Made by a program: the position numbers and the translations under genes
Assembly: GCF_000772965.1 (NCBI RefSeq)
Contig: NZ_JPVQ01000025.1
Location: 1-54,340 of the forward strand
Direction of reading: 5' to 3'
Source: Ureibacillus massiliensis 4400831 = CIP 108448 = CCUG 49529
Lineage (GTDB): Bacteria; Bacillota; Bacilli; Bacillales_A; Planococcaceae
Length of the DNA stretch: 54,340 nucleotides
Shown: positions 18,749 through 33,006 of the stretch, piece after piece
Numbering within the stretch: position 1 is the first letter of the stretch
How the letters are laid out: each line of letters opens with the position of its first letter
The notes under the pieces: generated by a model
Told to the model about the DNA's origin: nothing
The model's database searches: none
The model's input: only the letters and a program-made list of their open reading frames with translations

Positions 18749-19719
18749 TGTTAACTTTGCACATGTTCTCCTTGCTATTTTTCTTATTTGGTTGTAATGA
18801 TGAAATAGCGAGTAATGAGGAAATATCAAAATACACTTCTTTTGTAGAAGACGAAACTTTAAATACACAAGATAATGTTTCATCACCTTCCGATATAAAA
18901 TTAATTGATCCAAATACTAAAGAAATTGTCGAAACGATCACGCCTGGACCATATAAATTGGAGCTTGAATTTAATCAATTTACAGAAGAAGTACGTCAAA
19001 CTGTTAAAGAGCTCGCAAACGGTTCCCAAGCGAAAGCTGCTTTTAACAAAAGTATGATATTAGATCAATTTGACCCATCTACTGGTAAAATTATTAAGGG
19101 TAGACCAATGATTACCGTCAAAGAGGAAGCTCTTGTAGATGCAATTCTTCAACAATCATTTACTGGTGGAGACGTAGTTATTCCATTAAAAGTTACAGAA
19201 AGTGGCTATAAAAAAGAAGATGTACCTTTTTTAAATGAAGTTGTACTTGCTTCCTATACAACAATTTTTAACTCGAATCGAATCGGAAGAAGTAAAAATA
19301 TCGAACTTTCTGCAGCTGCAATTAATTATACAATCGTTGGAAGTGGTGATTTCTTTTCATTTAATAATACTGTAGGTCCAAGAGACGTAGCTTCTGGCTA
19401 TCAGGAAGCGCCGGAGATCATTCAAGGTAAGATTGTAATGGGAATCGGTGGAGGTATTTGTCAAACCTCTTCTACACTATTTAATGCTGTCGATAAGCTA
19501 GGGGTTGAAATTATTGAAAGACACCATCATTCAAAAGATGTTGGTTATGTGCCAAAGGGTAGGGATGCAACTGTTTCCTTTGGGGGTTTAGATTTTGTAT
19601 TTCAAAATACAATTGGTATCCCTTTTGTAATTAGGACTTATTATGGACCTGGTTTCATTACAGTACAAATCACTACATCTAAGGAAAATGAATATATATT
19701 AAGGAATTTAGAGGATTAA
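18748..19719 (+). CDS. VanW-family lipoprotein
   Basis: A 323-aa protein with signal peptide and lipobox LFGC near residue 16. A G5-like/linker region follows, then a VanW domain from about 185: RSKNIELSAAAINYTIVGSG, FSFNNTVGPRD, QEAPEIIQGK and GGGICQTSSTLFNA. VanW proteins occur beside vancomycin-resistance and spore genes; their reaction is not firmly known, and no van genes are here. Start is TTG 18748 with AAGGA about 10 nt upstream. It follows the ger operon in the same direction, so a role on the spore or germinating-cell envelope is inferred. Confidence 0.8.
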   Translation: MLTLHMFSLLFFLFGCNDEIASNEEISKYTSFVEDETLNTQDNVSSPSDIKLIDPNTKEIVETITPGPYKLELEFNQFTEEVRQTVKELANGSQAKAAFNKSMILDQFDPSTGKIIKGRPMITVKEEALVDAILQQSFTGGDVVIPLKVTESGYKKEDVPFLNEVVLASYTTIFNSNRIGRSKNIELSAAAINYTIVGSGDFFSFNNTVGPRDVASGYQEAPEIIQGKIVMGIGGGICQTSSTLFNAVDKLGVEIIERHHHSKDVGYVPKGRDATVSFGGLDFVFQNTIGIPFVIRTYYGPGFITVQITTSKENEYILRNLED

Positions 19720-19753
19720 AGGATTACTACATCGATAATAGTAGTAATCCTTT
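19718..19753 (+). terminator. Hairpin after the VanW gene
   Basis: Perfect 13-bp stem AAAGGATTACTAC / GTAGTAATCCTTT overlapping the stop codon. The T tail is short, so termination strength is uncertain. Confidence 0.65.
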
Positions 19754-20093
19754 GTCATTTATTTAAATTCGTTAAAACAATTGATGAATCAGAGTACATG
19801 AAAAATGCGGAACTAAAATATTAGGTAAGATAACCTATATCAATTCGAATACAAATAGTCATAAATGCTCATTTACTCTAGTAAATAAAGGGTAGAGCAT
19901 CGGAAATTTTAGATGAAATTAATAATTTTCTCTAGTCAGTAATCTTTTCAGATTGCTGACTTAATTTTTTACAGAAAAATATGAAAAAATAAGTATTTTG
20001 CTATGCTTTATTCAAAATATTTACTTTGTTATAATTTATTTAAATAATTTTAATAATTTCGACACATTTTTTCCAAAAACAAGGGGGATCAAC
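19754..20093 (+). promoter_or_regulatory. Structured leader region before the chemoreceptor gene
   Basis: No gene. It holds a bulged stem: ATGCTC ATTTACT (19865-19877) pairs with AGTAAAT (19880-19886) and GAGCAT (19895-19900), leaving AAAGGGTA bulged. A second hairpin, AGTCAGTAATCT / AGATTGCTGACT, with TTAATTTTTT follows at 19934-19970. An extended -10 promoter lies further down (20027-20035). The two hairpins resemble an aptamer plus terminator, but no known riboswitch signature is recognised. Confidence 0.35.
20007..20035 (+). promoter_or_regulatory. Probable promoter of the chemoreceptor gene
   Basis: Extended -10 TGTTATAAT (TATAAT at 20030-20035) with a weak -35 TTTATT at 20007-20012, 17 bp upstream. 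No clear sigma-D (motility) promoter is seen. Confidence 0.45.
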
Positions 20094-22103
20094 ATGAACA
20101 AACAAAAAGACTCTATACGTAAAAGGAGCATTCGAACTAGTTTTATTATATGGTTTTTCGCTATTTCGATTATTCCATTACTCGTAGTCACATTTATTAT
20201 TCAAAAAATTAATAGTGATATTTTAATAGAAAAAGAAAAACAATCACTACTAGGGCTTGTTGAAACAAAAGCTGAATCTGTGGATCAATGGTTTAATGCT
20301 CAAATGTCCGAAATGGAAATAGCCGCAAAAAGTGACGTAATGAAATCAATGGATGCCGATAATATCATTCCATATTTACAGATGCTTGAAGCACGTTCAG
20401 AAGTTTTTGAAACGATGTTTACTATCGATCCAGATGGAACCGTTATCGCCCATTCTATGCCTGATAGTGTTGGTTCGGATTATAGCGATCGAGCTTATGT
20501 ACCAAAGGCACTAAACGGTGAATCCAACTATTCCGATGTTTTAGTTTCAAAAGCAACAGGAAATCGTATTGTAGTTGCTGCTACACCAATTGAAAATGAT
20601 GAGGGAGAAGTCGTGGGTGTTCTAGCTGGATCTGCAAATTTTGAAATTTTAGTAAATACATTATTAACGCTTGATGAAGAAGACCGTCAAAATGTTAAAT
20701 TAACTCTCCTTGACAGTCAAGGAGTTGTTCAAGTTTCACCTATCGAAGAAATTCTTGGTGTTCAAATTAACGAAACTCAAGTTGGGAACGATTTAACTAC
20801 TGTTTTAAATAATAGTTTAGTAGAACGTGGAATTTCCACTGTGAACTTTAAAAATGAAAAATATTTATATGCCTCAGCACCTATTAGTTCTGTGGGTTAT
20901 GGATTAAATATTGAAATACCTGAAAAAGACATTCTTTCCGAAACATCAGCTATATCCGTTACTTCTTTTATTATTATTGGGATCACAGCAGTGCTCATTA
21001 TTATCTTGTCTATTTTCATCGTACGTAGTATTACAAGACCAATTATTTCAGTCGCTTATCGAATGAATATGGTGGCGAGCGGTGATTTATCAGTAAGACC
21101 TTTAACAGTTAAAACACATGATGAACTTGGAGAGCTTTCACATAACTTTAATGTCATGGTTGAAAATATAAAACATCTTGTTACAGACATTAAAACAGCT
21201 TCTGAACAGGTAGCAAGTGCCTCTGAAGAATTAACGGCAAGCTCTGAAGAAACAGCCCAATCTACAGAACAAATTGCAGCATCTATTCAAACGATTGCTT
21301 CTAACACAGAATCACAAGCTAACATTACAGAAAAGACGAAAAATGTTGTAACAGATATTTCGGAAGGTATTTCTACAATTTCTACAAATATCGAAGAAAC
21401 AAATGAAATTGCAGAAAAAGCAGTAATCGCTGCAAAAACAGGGACACAAGTAATTGATAACTCGATCAATCAAATGAAAATTATAGATGAAAAGACAAAC
21501 GTTGCAACAACAACAATTAACGCATTAGGGAAAAAGTCTACTGAAATTGGCGATATTATATCAGTCATTACGAATATCGCAGAACAAACCAATTTACTAG
21601 CTTTAAATGCTGCAATCGAAGCTGCTAGAGCAGGGGAATACGGTAAAGGCTTTGCAGTAGTAGCTGACGAGGTTAGAAAATTAGCAGAGCAATCAAGCCA
21701 AGCTTCTGGACAAATTAGCGAATTGATTAAACAAATTCAATTGGAAATTTCCACTTCAATTAATGCGATGAATGATGGAAGTTTAGCTGTAAATGATGGA
21801 AAATCATTAGTAGAAAAAGCTGGACAAGAATTCGATAAAATTGTTACATCAATAGAAAATGTATCCGATAAAATGCATAATATTTTAAACGAAAGTATGA
21901 AAATTAAAACGCATTCCGATAAAATGGTTGAAGATATTATTCACTTAACAAACATTTCAAATACAGCAAAAGATAATACACAAGAGATCGCTTTAGCAAC
22001 GGCAGAGCAAAACGGTACGATGGAAGAAATCGCAGCCTCTGCAAACACATTAGCTCTTATGGCTGATGAACTAAAGCAAGCATCTCAGGCTTTCAAATTG
22101 TAA
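20094..22103 (+). CDS. Methyl-accepting chemotaxis protein
   Basis: A 669-aa transmembrane receptor. TM1 about 13-35, an extracellular dCache-type sensor about 40-280, TM2 about 285-308, HAMP about 309-360 and a cytoplasmic coiled coil. The conserved signalling tip starts at residue 497 ([20 protein letters not shown], then [18 protein letters not shown]). Gln/Glu-rich methylation regions flank it ([31 protein letters not shown]). It signals to CheA/CheW in the family; neither is in this window. Start ATG 20094 has GGGGG 7 nt upstream; the longer frame from 19998 lacks a ribosome site. Ligand unknown. Confidence 0.95.
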   Translation: MNKQKDSIRKRSIRTSFIIWFFAISIIPLLVVTFIIQKINSDILIEKEKQSLLGLVETKAESVDQWFNAQMSEMEIAAKSDVMKSMDADNIIPYLQMLEARSEVFETMFTIDPDGTVIAHSMPDSVGSDYSDRAYVPKALNGESNYSDVLVSKATGNRIVVAATPIENDEGEVVGVLAGSANFEILVNTLLTLDEEDRQNVKLTLLDSQGVVQVSPIEEILGVQINETQVGNDLTTVLNNSLVERGISTVNFKNEKYLYASAPISSVGYGLNIEIPEKDILSETSAISVTSFIIIGITAVLIIILSIFIVRSITRPIISVAYRMNMVASGDLSVRPLTVKTHDELGELSHNFNVMVENIKHLVTDIKTASEQVASASEELTASSEETAQSTEQIAASIQTIASNTESQANITEKTKNVVTDISEGISTISTNIEETNEIAEKAVIAAKTGTQVIDNSINQMKIIDEKTNVATTTINALGKKSTEIGDIISVITNIAEQTNLLALNAAIEAARAGEYGKGFAVVADEVRKLAEQSSQASGQISELIKQIQLEISTSINAMNDGSLAVNDGKSLVEKAGQEFDKIVTSIENVSDKMHNILNESMKIKTHSDKMVEDIIHLTNISNTAKDNTQEIALATAEQNGTMEEIAASANTLALMADELKQASQAFKL

Positions 22104-22114
22104 GATTGTAAAAT

Positions 22115-22143
22115 AAGGCAAATCTCCTTTGATTTGCCTTTTT
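22115..22143 (+). terminator. Rho-independent terminator
   Basis: Perfect 10-bp stem AAGGCAAATC / GATTTGCCTT followed by T, after the chemoreceptor gene. Confidence 0.85.
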
Positions 22144-22194
22144 CATTTAGATGTGACATTAAAATTATCATTAAATCAAAAAAGGAGATTACTT

Positions 22195-23778
22195 ATGAAG
22201 CAACTTTGGTATGGTGGTAAAATTTATACAATGGAGAAGGAAAATGAAACCGTTGAGGCAGTACTAGTAGAAGACGGAAAAATTGTTGCAATAGGCGCTG
22301 CCACAGTATTAGAATCACAGGCTGATGAGAAATATGACTTAAACGGCGCTACAATGTATCCAGGGTTTGTAGATAGTCATCTTCATATTATCTCTCATGG
22401 AGAAAAAATATCCCGTTTAGATTTATCAACCGCTGCCTCCTTAGAAGAAATGCTTGAATTATTACGAGAAGCTGCCAAGCATACACCATCAGATCAATGG
22501 TTGTTTGGAGAAGGATGGAATGAAAATAATTTCTCCGATTCTAAAATTCCAACCTTAGAACAATTAGATAATATTACGAATAAACCAATGATGCTAACAA
22601 GGATTTGTCATCATCAAGTACTCGTTAATTCAAAAGCATTAGAAATTGCTGGAATTACCGAAGCTACCGAGGATCCTGACGGTGGAAAAATCGGTAGAAA
22701 TGTTGATGGCACCTTAAATGGCCGTTTAATTGAAAGGGCAAAGGACTTAGTAGAAGCTGCCATTCCAAAAGAAGGTGAAGCCTATATTGATTATTTATCA
22801 AAGACACTTAATCTCGCTATTGATGATTTATTATCTAAAGGATTAACAGGTGGCCATTCAGAAGATATGAGCTACTTTGGTCATTATATGAATCCATTAA
22901 CTGCATATAAACGCGTAATTGGTGAAAAGCATCATTTTCGAGTGAATCTTTTACGTCACAATTTCGTTTTTGAGCAAATGATGAAGGATAACATAAGTTA
23001 CGACGAGCCATTTATTGAACCTGGAGGAATGAAACTATTTGCAGATGGGGCATTAGGAGGTTCGACAGCTGCTTTGTCAAAGCCTTATGCAGACGATCCA
23101 AATAATAGCGGTATGTTGATTCAAAGTAATGAAGAGCTTGAATCCTATCTTAAAATGGCACGTGAATATCATGAATCTGTAGCTATTCATGCAATCGGTG
23201 ATGCTGGGGCTGAACAAGTTATCCAAGCGTTAGAAAAGTACCCTGTTCAAGAAGGAAAGAGAGACCGTTTAATTCATGGATGTATATTACGTGAGGATTT
23301 AGTTGAACGTTTAAAAAAACTATCAATTGTTATTGATATTCAGCCTCTGTTTGTCCCTTCAGATTTCCCGTGGGTTCAGGCACGACTAGGTAAAGAACGT
23401 CTAGAATGGGCCTATGCTTGGAGAAAATTGTTAGACCGCGGCATTATGTGTGCAAATGGAACCGATTCACCAATTGAGGACGTTGATCCAATCAAAACAA
23501 TTTATGCTGCTGTGGAACGCAAAAGGCCGAATGATGATCATGAAGGTTATTTACCGGATGAAAAATTAAGTCGATTCGAAGCAGTCCAATTATATACTTT
23601 AGGAAGTGCAAATGCGATTTGTAAAGAGCACGAAAGAGGTTTAATAAAAGTCGGTTATGATGCGGACTTTTCGATATTTGACAAGGACTTGTTCGAAGGG
23701 ACTTCCGAAGATATGTTACAAGCAAAGGCAATCAAAACAGTTGTTGCCGGTAAAATAGTTTATGAAAATAATCGATAA
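22195..23778 (+). CDS. Metal-dependent amidohydrolase, YtcJ-like
   Basis: A 527-aa amidohydrolase_3 family protein. It has an N-terminal beta-sandwich strand set (MKQLWYGGKIYTME), the metal motif HLH at 62-64 (GFVDSHLHIISHG), KLFADGALGG with GSTAAL, the HAIGDAG metal His region and a C-terminal NGTDSPIEDVDP with the metal Asp. The family hydrolyses amides or formamides at a binuclear metal site; the YtcJ substrate is not known. Start ATG 22195 follows AAGGAG by 8 nt. Monocistronic. Confidence 0.85.
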   Translation: MKQLWYGGKIYTMEKENETVEAVLVEDGKIVAIGAATVLESQADEKYDLNGATMYPGFVDSHLHIISHGEKISRLDLSTAASLEEMLELLREAAKHTPSDQWLFGEGWNENNFSDSKIPTLEQLDNITNKPMMLTRICHHQVLVNSKALEIAGITEATEDPDGGKIGRNVDGTLNGRLIERAKDLVEAAIPKEGEAYIDYLSKTLNLAIDDLLSKGLTGGHSEDMSYFGHYMNPLTAYKRVIGEKHHFRVNLLRHNFVFEQMMKDNISYDEPFIEPGGMKLFADGALGGSTAALSKPYADDPNNSGMLIQSNEELESYLKMAREYHESVAIHAIGDAGAEQVIQALEKYPVQEGKRDRLIHGCILREDLVERLKKLSIVIDIQPLFVPSDFPWVQARLGKERLEWAYAWRKLLDRGIMCANGTDSPIEDVDPIKTIYAAVERKRPNDDHEGYLPDEKLSRFEAVQLYTLGSANAICKEHERGLIKVGYDADFSIFDKDLFEGTSEDMLQAKAIKTVVAGKIVYENNR

Positions 23779-23787
23779 TTAGCATTT

Positions 23788-23818
23788 ACCCGAGAGCATA
23801 AGACTGCCCTCGGGTTTT
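23788..23818 (+). terminator. Rho-independent terminator
   Basis: Stem ACCCGAG / CTCGGGT followed by TTT between two convergent genes. Confidence 0.75.
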
Positions 23819-23821
23819 GGT

Positions 23822-24745
23822 TCATATCTTTACTTTTAAAGGATATTTAACTCCACAAAACATTTCAGAAACATCCCATAAGTTTTGAGCAACATGCTTT
23901 TTATATAGTTGATCTAAAATGTCGAGTTTCTTAGGGTCTCCTTTTCTTCGATTGGATGGTCCAATATATTCTCCACCCGTTAACGTCTCATCTGTTGCAG
24001 CAAATAAAATAGGTAATGCAGATCCCTGAGTTTCCTGTCCTATAAGCTTAACCCCTAAATTTGTAATAGCTCTCTTAGCTCTACTCGATTGACGATTAAA
24101 AATGTTAGTTTTCGCAATGCCAGGGTGGCAGGCAATGCTTAATACGTTTAATCGATTGTCAGTAAAATAGGACTGTAATTGCTTTGCAAAATACATACAT
24201 GCTAACTTACTTTGTGCATAAAACTTTGCCATATTATATTTCTTTGTTCCCTTAAAATGTCCGAACTCTACTTTTGTCTTGTGAGCTATTAAACTACCTA
24301 CTGATATGACTCTCGAGTTACTTGTTTTGATTAATAAATCTAATAATAATCCTGTTAATGCAAAATGTCCTAAATAGTTCACACCAAACTGTGATTCAAA
24401 CCCGTTCTTTGTTAACTGTTGCTTAGGTGACATGATCCCTGCATTATTAATAAGTATAGATAAAGAGTGATACTTCCCCTTAAATTCATCTACAAAATTA
24501 TTAACCGTTGCCAAATCATTTAAATCCAAATACATCACGTCTACTTTGGCATTAGGAAAATTTGATATTATTTTTTCTTTTGCAATCCTTCCTTTATGTA
24601 AATCTCTAACTGCTAATATGACAGTCGCATTTTTTTCTGCAAGTATTTGTGCAGTTTCAAATCCTATACCACGATTTGCCCCTGTTACAATCACTACTTT
24701 ACCCGATTGATCTTGAATATCGTCTTTTGTCCAATTTAATGTCAC
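23822..24745 (-). CDS. Short-chain dehydrogenase/reductase, retinol-dehydrogenase-like
   Basis: A 307-aa Rossmann-fold oxidoreductase. Cofactor motif TGANRGIG at 21-28, VMYLDLNDLA, NNAG at 100-103, Ser near 151, and the catalytic pair Tyr176-x3-Lys180 (YAQSK). ARD(L) after strand 2 (LAVRDLHKG) with a basic Arg suggests NADP(H). Longer than classical SDRs, like the retinol dehydrogenase/WWOX-type subgroup common in soil bacteria; substrate unknown. It starts at GTG 24745 with AAAGGAG 8 nt upstream. Confidence 0.85.
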   Translation of the reverse strand: MTLNWTKDDIQDQSGKVVIVTGANRGIGFETAQILAEKNATVILAVRDLHKGRIAKEKIISNFPNAKVDVMYLDLNDLATVNNFVDEFKGKYHSLSILINNAGIMSPKQQLTKNGFESQFGVNYLGHFALTGLLLDLLIKTSNSRVISVGSLIAHKTKVEFGHFKGTKKYNMAKFYAQSKLACMYFAKQLQSYFTDNRLNVLSIACHPGIAKTNIFNRQSSRAKRAITNLGVKLIGQETQGSALPILFAATDETLTGGEYIGPSNRRKGDPKKLDILDQLYKKHVAQNLWDVSEMFCGVKYPLKVKI

Positions 24746-24972
24746 TACTTACACTCCTTTAATATTTTGAATAAACAGAGAGACCATTTCAAAAAGCACA
24801 ATCATTCGTCATTTTTCGATTACATTTAATATATGCGTCGAAAGCCCAAAGAGATAAAGAAATTTGATAAATTACGTCATTCATACTCTGCAAAAGCTCC
24901 ACATAATCAGTCACTTAATTAAATTCACAAAATATATATGTATAGAGATAAGAAAAGAAAAGAGGGTATGTA

Positions 24973-25623
24973 ATGGTTACTTTTCATTGGGGTGTAGATT
25001 CATCTCAAGCTGTAACAAGGTCTTTATACGACTGTGTTTTAAATAATTATGGAAAACCTGAATATTGGGGTAGATATTTAACTAGAGTTGAAGGTTCATC
25101 TGAAGGATTAACGAAAGAAGAGATTTCACTTCTTCATAATAGTGGAACAAAAATACTACCAATTTACAATGACTTTAGAAGGGCAGTAGGGGCAAACCAA
25201 GGTCGTGTTGTTGCTATGACAGCTGCATATCACGCAAAAAGGCTCGGAATTCAAAAAGGAAGTCCAATTTTTATGAATGTTGAGCAATTTTTTGAAGTAG
25301 ATAGTGCATGGATAAGAGGATTAGTAAATTACTTATACAACAGTGACTATAAACCAGGATTTTATTTTGATTCAACTGAGGGAAATTTTACTACTGCATA
25401 CTGTGAGGCTGTCCAATTAGATAAAAAGATTTCTAATCAGGCAGTTCTTTGGAGTGCAGAACCTGATCTAGGCGTAACAAATGTAGAAGATGCACCTGAT
25501 TACAACCCTGCTACTCCAGAATGCGATGCCAATGTTTGGGCGTGGCAATATGGGCATGATTCAGAAGTTTGTCCTATAGATACTAATTTAGTAGATAGTA
25601 GATTGCTACAAATGCTTTATTAA
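24973..25623 (+). CDS. DUF1906 glycoside-hydrolase-like (Rv2525c-type) protein
   Basis: A 216-aa single domain beginning WGVDSSQAVT. TIM-barrel-type strands follow, with acidic residues at their ends: GRYLTRVEG, ILPIYNDFR, PIFMNVEQFF, GFYFDSTEG, and WAWQYGHDSEVCPIDTN at the end. This is the DUF1906/Rv2525c glycoside-hydrolase-like layout related to GH25 lysozymes. No signal peptide is seen, so export would need another route. Cell-wall or glycan hydrolysis is possible but unproven. GAGGG lies 7 nt before the start. Confidence 0.75.
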   Translation: MVTFHWGVDSSQAVTRSLYDCVLNNYGKPEYWGRYLTRVEGSSEGLTKEEISLLHNSGTKILPIYNDFRRAVGANQGRVVAMTAAYHAKRLGIQKGSPIFMNVEQFFEVDSAWIRGLVNYLYNSDYKPGFYFDSTEGNFTTAYCEAVQLDKKISNQAVLWSAEPDLGVTNVEDAPDYNPATPECDANVWAWQYGHDSEVCPIDTNLVDSRLLQMLY

Positions 25624-25637
25624 TATTGAAACGTGCA

Positions 25638-25668
25638 AACCAACCTTTAAAATCGAAGGTTGGTTTTA
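25638..25668 (+). terminator. Rho-independent terminator
   Basis: Perfect 10-bp stem AACCAACCTT / AAGGTTGGTT with TTTATT. Confidence 0.85.
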
Positions 25669-25791
25669 TTATATTCTGTTACTTCACAAAGGCTCTTTTT
25701 TAGACAATCACATTTTATGTACTCATTATTTAAAAGTGATAAAATGTAATTAGTAATTAACGATTTATTAGGAAAGAAAGGGTGTTATTAA

Positions 25792-26172
25792 ATGGCAGTG
25801 TCAAATAGCTTTCTTGAAATGCTTATTCAACAAGGTAGAAATGTATTAAATCATATGAAAGATTTAAGATGGGTAGCAGGGAAACAGGGGAAAGATCGAG
25901 CAAGTTTAATCGAACGCTTCACAGCCAATCAACATTCATTTAATGTATATACATATGCAAATGAAGAAGTGAAACAATCAGCTGAAGTAAAAGCATTCCA
26001 AGAAAAATTAACGCTTTTTGGCAATGAATTTCATGCAGCGAGATTTGATATCGAAGGTGAAGTAGATGAGGATAAAATTAATATTTTATACGATGAAGTT
26101 TTAGTTGCCTATAATGATATGGTCATAGCCCTCGGATTTGATAAAGAAATTGTTAATGTAAACAGATTTTAA
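25792..26172 (+). CDS. Small helical protein of unknown function
   Basis: A 126-aa, soluble, mostly helical acidic protein (MAVSNSFLEMLIQQGRNVLN...). I do not recognise the family. No signal peptide or membrane segment. It has a good ribosome site (GGAAAGAAAGGG region) and its own terminator, so it is very likely expressed. It lies between the DUF1906-like gene and yneR. Confidence 0.7.
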   Translation: MAVSNSFLEMLIQQGRNVLNHMKDLRWVAGKQGKDRASLIERFTANQHSFNVYTYANEEVKQSAEVKAFQEKLTLFGNEFHAARFDIEGEVDEDKINILYDEVLVAYNDMVIALGFDKEIVNVNRF

Positions 26173-26180
26173 ATATAAAA

Positions 26181-26210
26181 AAGCGGTCATTCCAGTTGGA
26201 TTGACCGCTT
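26181..26210. terminator. Bidirectional terminator hairpin
   Basis: Stem AAGCGGTCA / TGACCGCTT flanked by an A run on the left, between two convergent genes. Confidence 0.75.
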
Positions 26211-26233
26211 CCATTACTTAACTATTGTGAGAA

Positions 26234-26524
26234 CTACTTTTTATACTCATATGCAATTTCGTCATTTTTTGTATCGATTGTAACATATAAATTATGTTCA
26301 TTGAAAAACCATTCATCATCTTTTTCAATATAAAAATGTACATTTTCTATTACCGTTTCAGTACCTATTTCATTCGGTTCTTCCCGATTCATACCAAGTG
26401 AAAATGCTTCATGAAAAGGTGATGACCCACCGTAACGAGCGTAAAATCTAATGTAATCACCATGTTTTATTTCCATTTCTTTTTGAAACCATACAAATGC
26501 CTCTTTTGTTACAAAGATCTCCAA
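26234..26524 (-). CDS. yneR: HesB/IscA-like protein YneR
   Basis: A 96-aa protein of the HesB-like (iron-sulfur biosynthesis type) fold, matching the YneR subgroup: F(V)TKEAFVWFQKEM, GDYIRFYARYGG and SPFHEAFSLGM. The Cys ligands of true IscA proteins are absent, as in YneR. In B. subtilis yneR lies beside plsY and parE/parC, the same order as here. Start: ATG 26533 touches the AAAGGGG site directly. TTG 26524 lies 9 nt after that site and gives the family's usual short N-terminus, so TTG is preferred. Confidence 0.8.
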   Translation of the reverse strand: MEIFVTKEAFVWFQKEMEIKHGDYIRFYARYGGSSPFHEAFSLGMNREEPNEIGTETVIENVHFYIEKDDEWFFNEHNLYVTIDTKNDEIAYEYKK

Positions 26525-26549
26525 CCTGCCCATCCCCTTTGTTTTGATC

Positions 26550-27152
26550 CTATAACCATTTAACTTTTGGTTCTGTACCTTCTCTAATTCGTTTAATATT
26601 TGCGCGGTGTCTATAAAAAATAAACGAAGCCAGAAGAACGATTAATATAAATAATGCATAATCGTGATTGATAATCATATTTACAATGCTATAAATAAGA
26701 CCAACTACAGCAGCAACCATTGAAGAGAAGCTAACCATTTTTGATATTTTCAATGCAATAATAAACGCTAGTATCAATACTATAAAAAATGGCCAAGAAT
26801 AACCAAGCAGTACTCCTCCAGATGTGGCAACAGCTTTACCTCCTCGGAATCCAGCAAAGATAGGGAACATATGTCCAAATACAGCTATTCCTCCTAAGAT
26901 TAATGGATGAACTGCTGAATCCGAAAAATACGGAATGAAGGGTAATAGTGTAGCGGCAGTTCCTTTCAGAATGTCTATTATTGTAACAGCAATTCCTGCT
27001 TTTTTTCCTAATGTTCTGAAGCTGTTAGTTGCACCTAAATTTCCACTGCCATGCTCACGAATATCCGTTTTGTAAAAAATTTTTCCAATCCACAAACCGG
27101 ATGGAATTGACCCAAGTAAATAAGCACAAATTAAAATAATTGCAATAACCAT
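26550..27152 (-). CDS. plsY: Acyl-phosphate:glycerol-3-phosphate acyltransferase PlsY
   Basis: A 200-aa membrane enzyme with five to seven helices. The three conserved loops are present: [10 protein letters not shown] with [33 protein letters not shown], and the C-terminal [16 protein letters not shown]. It transfers the acyl group from acyl-phosphate to glycerol-3-phosphate, the first step of phospholipid synthesis. AAAGGA lies 7 nt before the ATG. It is divergent from parE. Confidence 0.97.
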   Translation of the reverse strand: MVIAIILICAYLLGSIPSGLWIGKIFYKTDIREHGSGNLGATNSFRTLGKKAGIAVTIIDILKGTAATLLPFIPYFSDSAVHPLILGGIAVFGHMFPIFAGFRGGKAVATSGGVLLGYSWPFFIVLILAFIIALKISKMVSFSSMVAAVVGLIYSIVNMIINHDYALFILIVLLASFIFYRHRANIKRIREGTEPKVKWL

Positions 27153-31996
<4,844 letters not shown>

Positions 31997-32002
31997 GTTT
32001 TT

Positions 32003-32033
32003 AAAGGACTCAGGTCATTCTGAGTCCTTTTTT
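32003..32033 (+). terminator. Rho-independent terminator of parEC
   Basis: Perfect 11-bp stem AAAGGACTCAG / CTGAGTCCTTT with a T run. Confidence 0.95.
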
Positions 32034-32116
32034 AACAAAATTATTTTTATTATTGAAAAAAATTAGAAAAAATACTAACATTATGTCATTCTGCAAAAAC
32101 AAATGGAGGAAACAAC

Positions 32117-32818
32117 ATGGCAATAAATGATCGCGGCAAGGGGATCTTATTAGTACTAATTGCTGCTACATTTTGGGGAGTATCTGGTACTGTATCTCAA
32201 TATCTATTTCAGTCACTCCATATAAGTACCGAATGGTTAACAACTGTTAGATTATTATCAGCTGGTGTACTTCTAATTCTTATCGCTTATCGTTTTGAAG
32301 GAAGACGTATTTTTGATATTTGGCGACAAAAAGTGGATGTACTAGGAATATTATTGTTCGGAATTGTTGGGATGATCGGGGTACAGTATACATATTTAGC
32401 AGCAATAAATCATTCAAATGCTGCTACAGCAACAGTTTTACAATACTTAGGACCCGCCCTTGTAACGAGTTATTTTATTTTACTAGCAAAGCGTATGCCA
32501 AGATTTAAAGAAATAACAGCTGTTTTATTAGCATTAATCGGTACATTTTTACTTGTGACTCATGGAAATGTGAATAGTTTAGCAATTTCAAAAGAAGGTT
32601 TAATTTGGGGATTACTATCTGCTTTTGGCCTTGCTTTTTATACAATCCAACCGATTAAATTATTACAACGTTGGGGTTCAATGATTGTTGTAGGGTGGGG
32701 AATGATTGTAGGAGGATTTGTATTTAGCTTTGTGCACCCGCCTTGGCATTTTGTTGGGGAATGGTATGTAAGTACAAACTTTGCATTTTTATTTGTCGTT
32801 GTTTGTGGATTAGTTTAA
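32117..32818 (+). pseudogene. EamA/DMT-family exporter, C-terminus lost
   Basis: A 233-aa frame with a normal start (GGAGG 7 nt before ATG) and seven or eight membrane segments. The first EamA repeat is complete (about 5-140), including ATATVLQYLGPALVTSYFI. The second repeat starts (GLIWGLLSAFGLAFYTIQP) but stops after FVVVCGLV, where intact family members (about 290-305 aa) continue for another 60-70 residues. The sequence after about 32812 belongs to a different membrane-protein frame. Probably a non-functional remnant produced by recombination. Confidence 0.75.
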
Positions 32819-33006
32819 TTATTTCTGGTTTAGTATGTTTAATTATTTTGTATTTTGAATTTATAGGTGTCAATCATCTTAGTTTAGTGAATTTCTTGAA
32901 AATTCAAGTGTTTATGCTTCTATGTAATTTAATTCTTACATCGGTCAATCTCTATATAAATTATAAACATGCTGAAAATTTAACGAGGAGATTGTATTAT
33001 GGTTGA
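32812..33006 (+). pseudogene. C-terminal tail of an ABC-type permease, N-terminus lost
   Basis: A frame fragment of about 64 aa running from the break in the EamA gene (SLIISGLVCLIILYFEFI...) to a stop that overlaps the next start by 8 nt. It contains two membrane helices and ends NYKHAENLTRRLYYG, like the basic tail of a bacteriocin-type permease. It has no start of its own. The overlap with the next permease gene shows it was once the upstream gene of that operon. Confidence 0.6.

Noticed and set aside
19931..20093. Sigma-D promoter for the chemoreceptor gene
   Set aside because: TAAA-N15-CGACACAT near 20042 matches only part of the -10 box; the extended -10 promoter is a better explanation.
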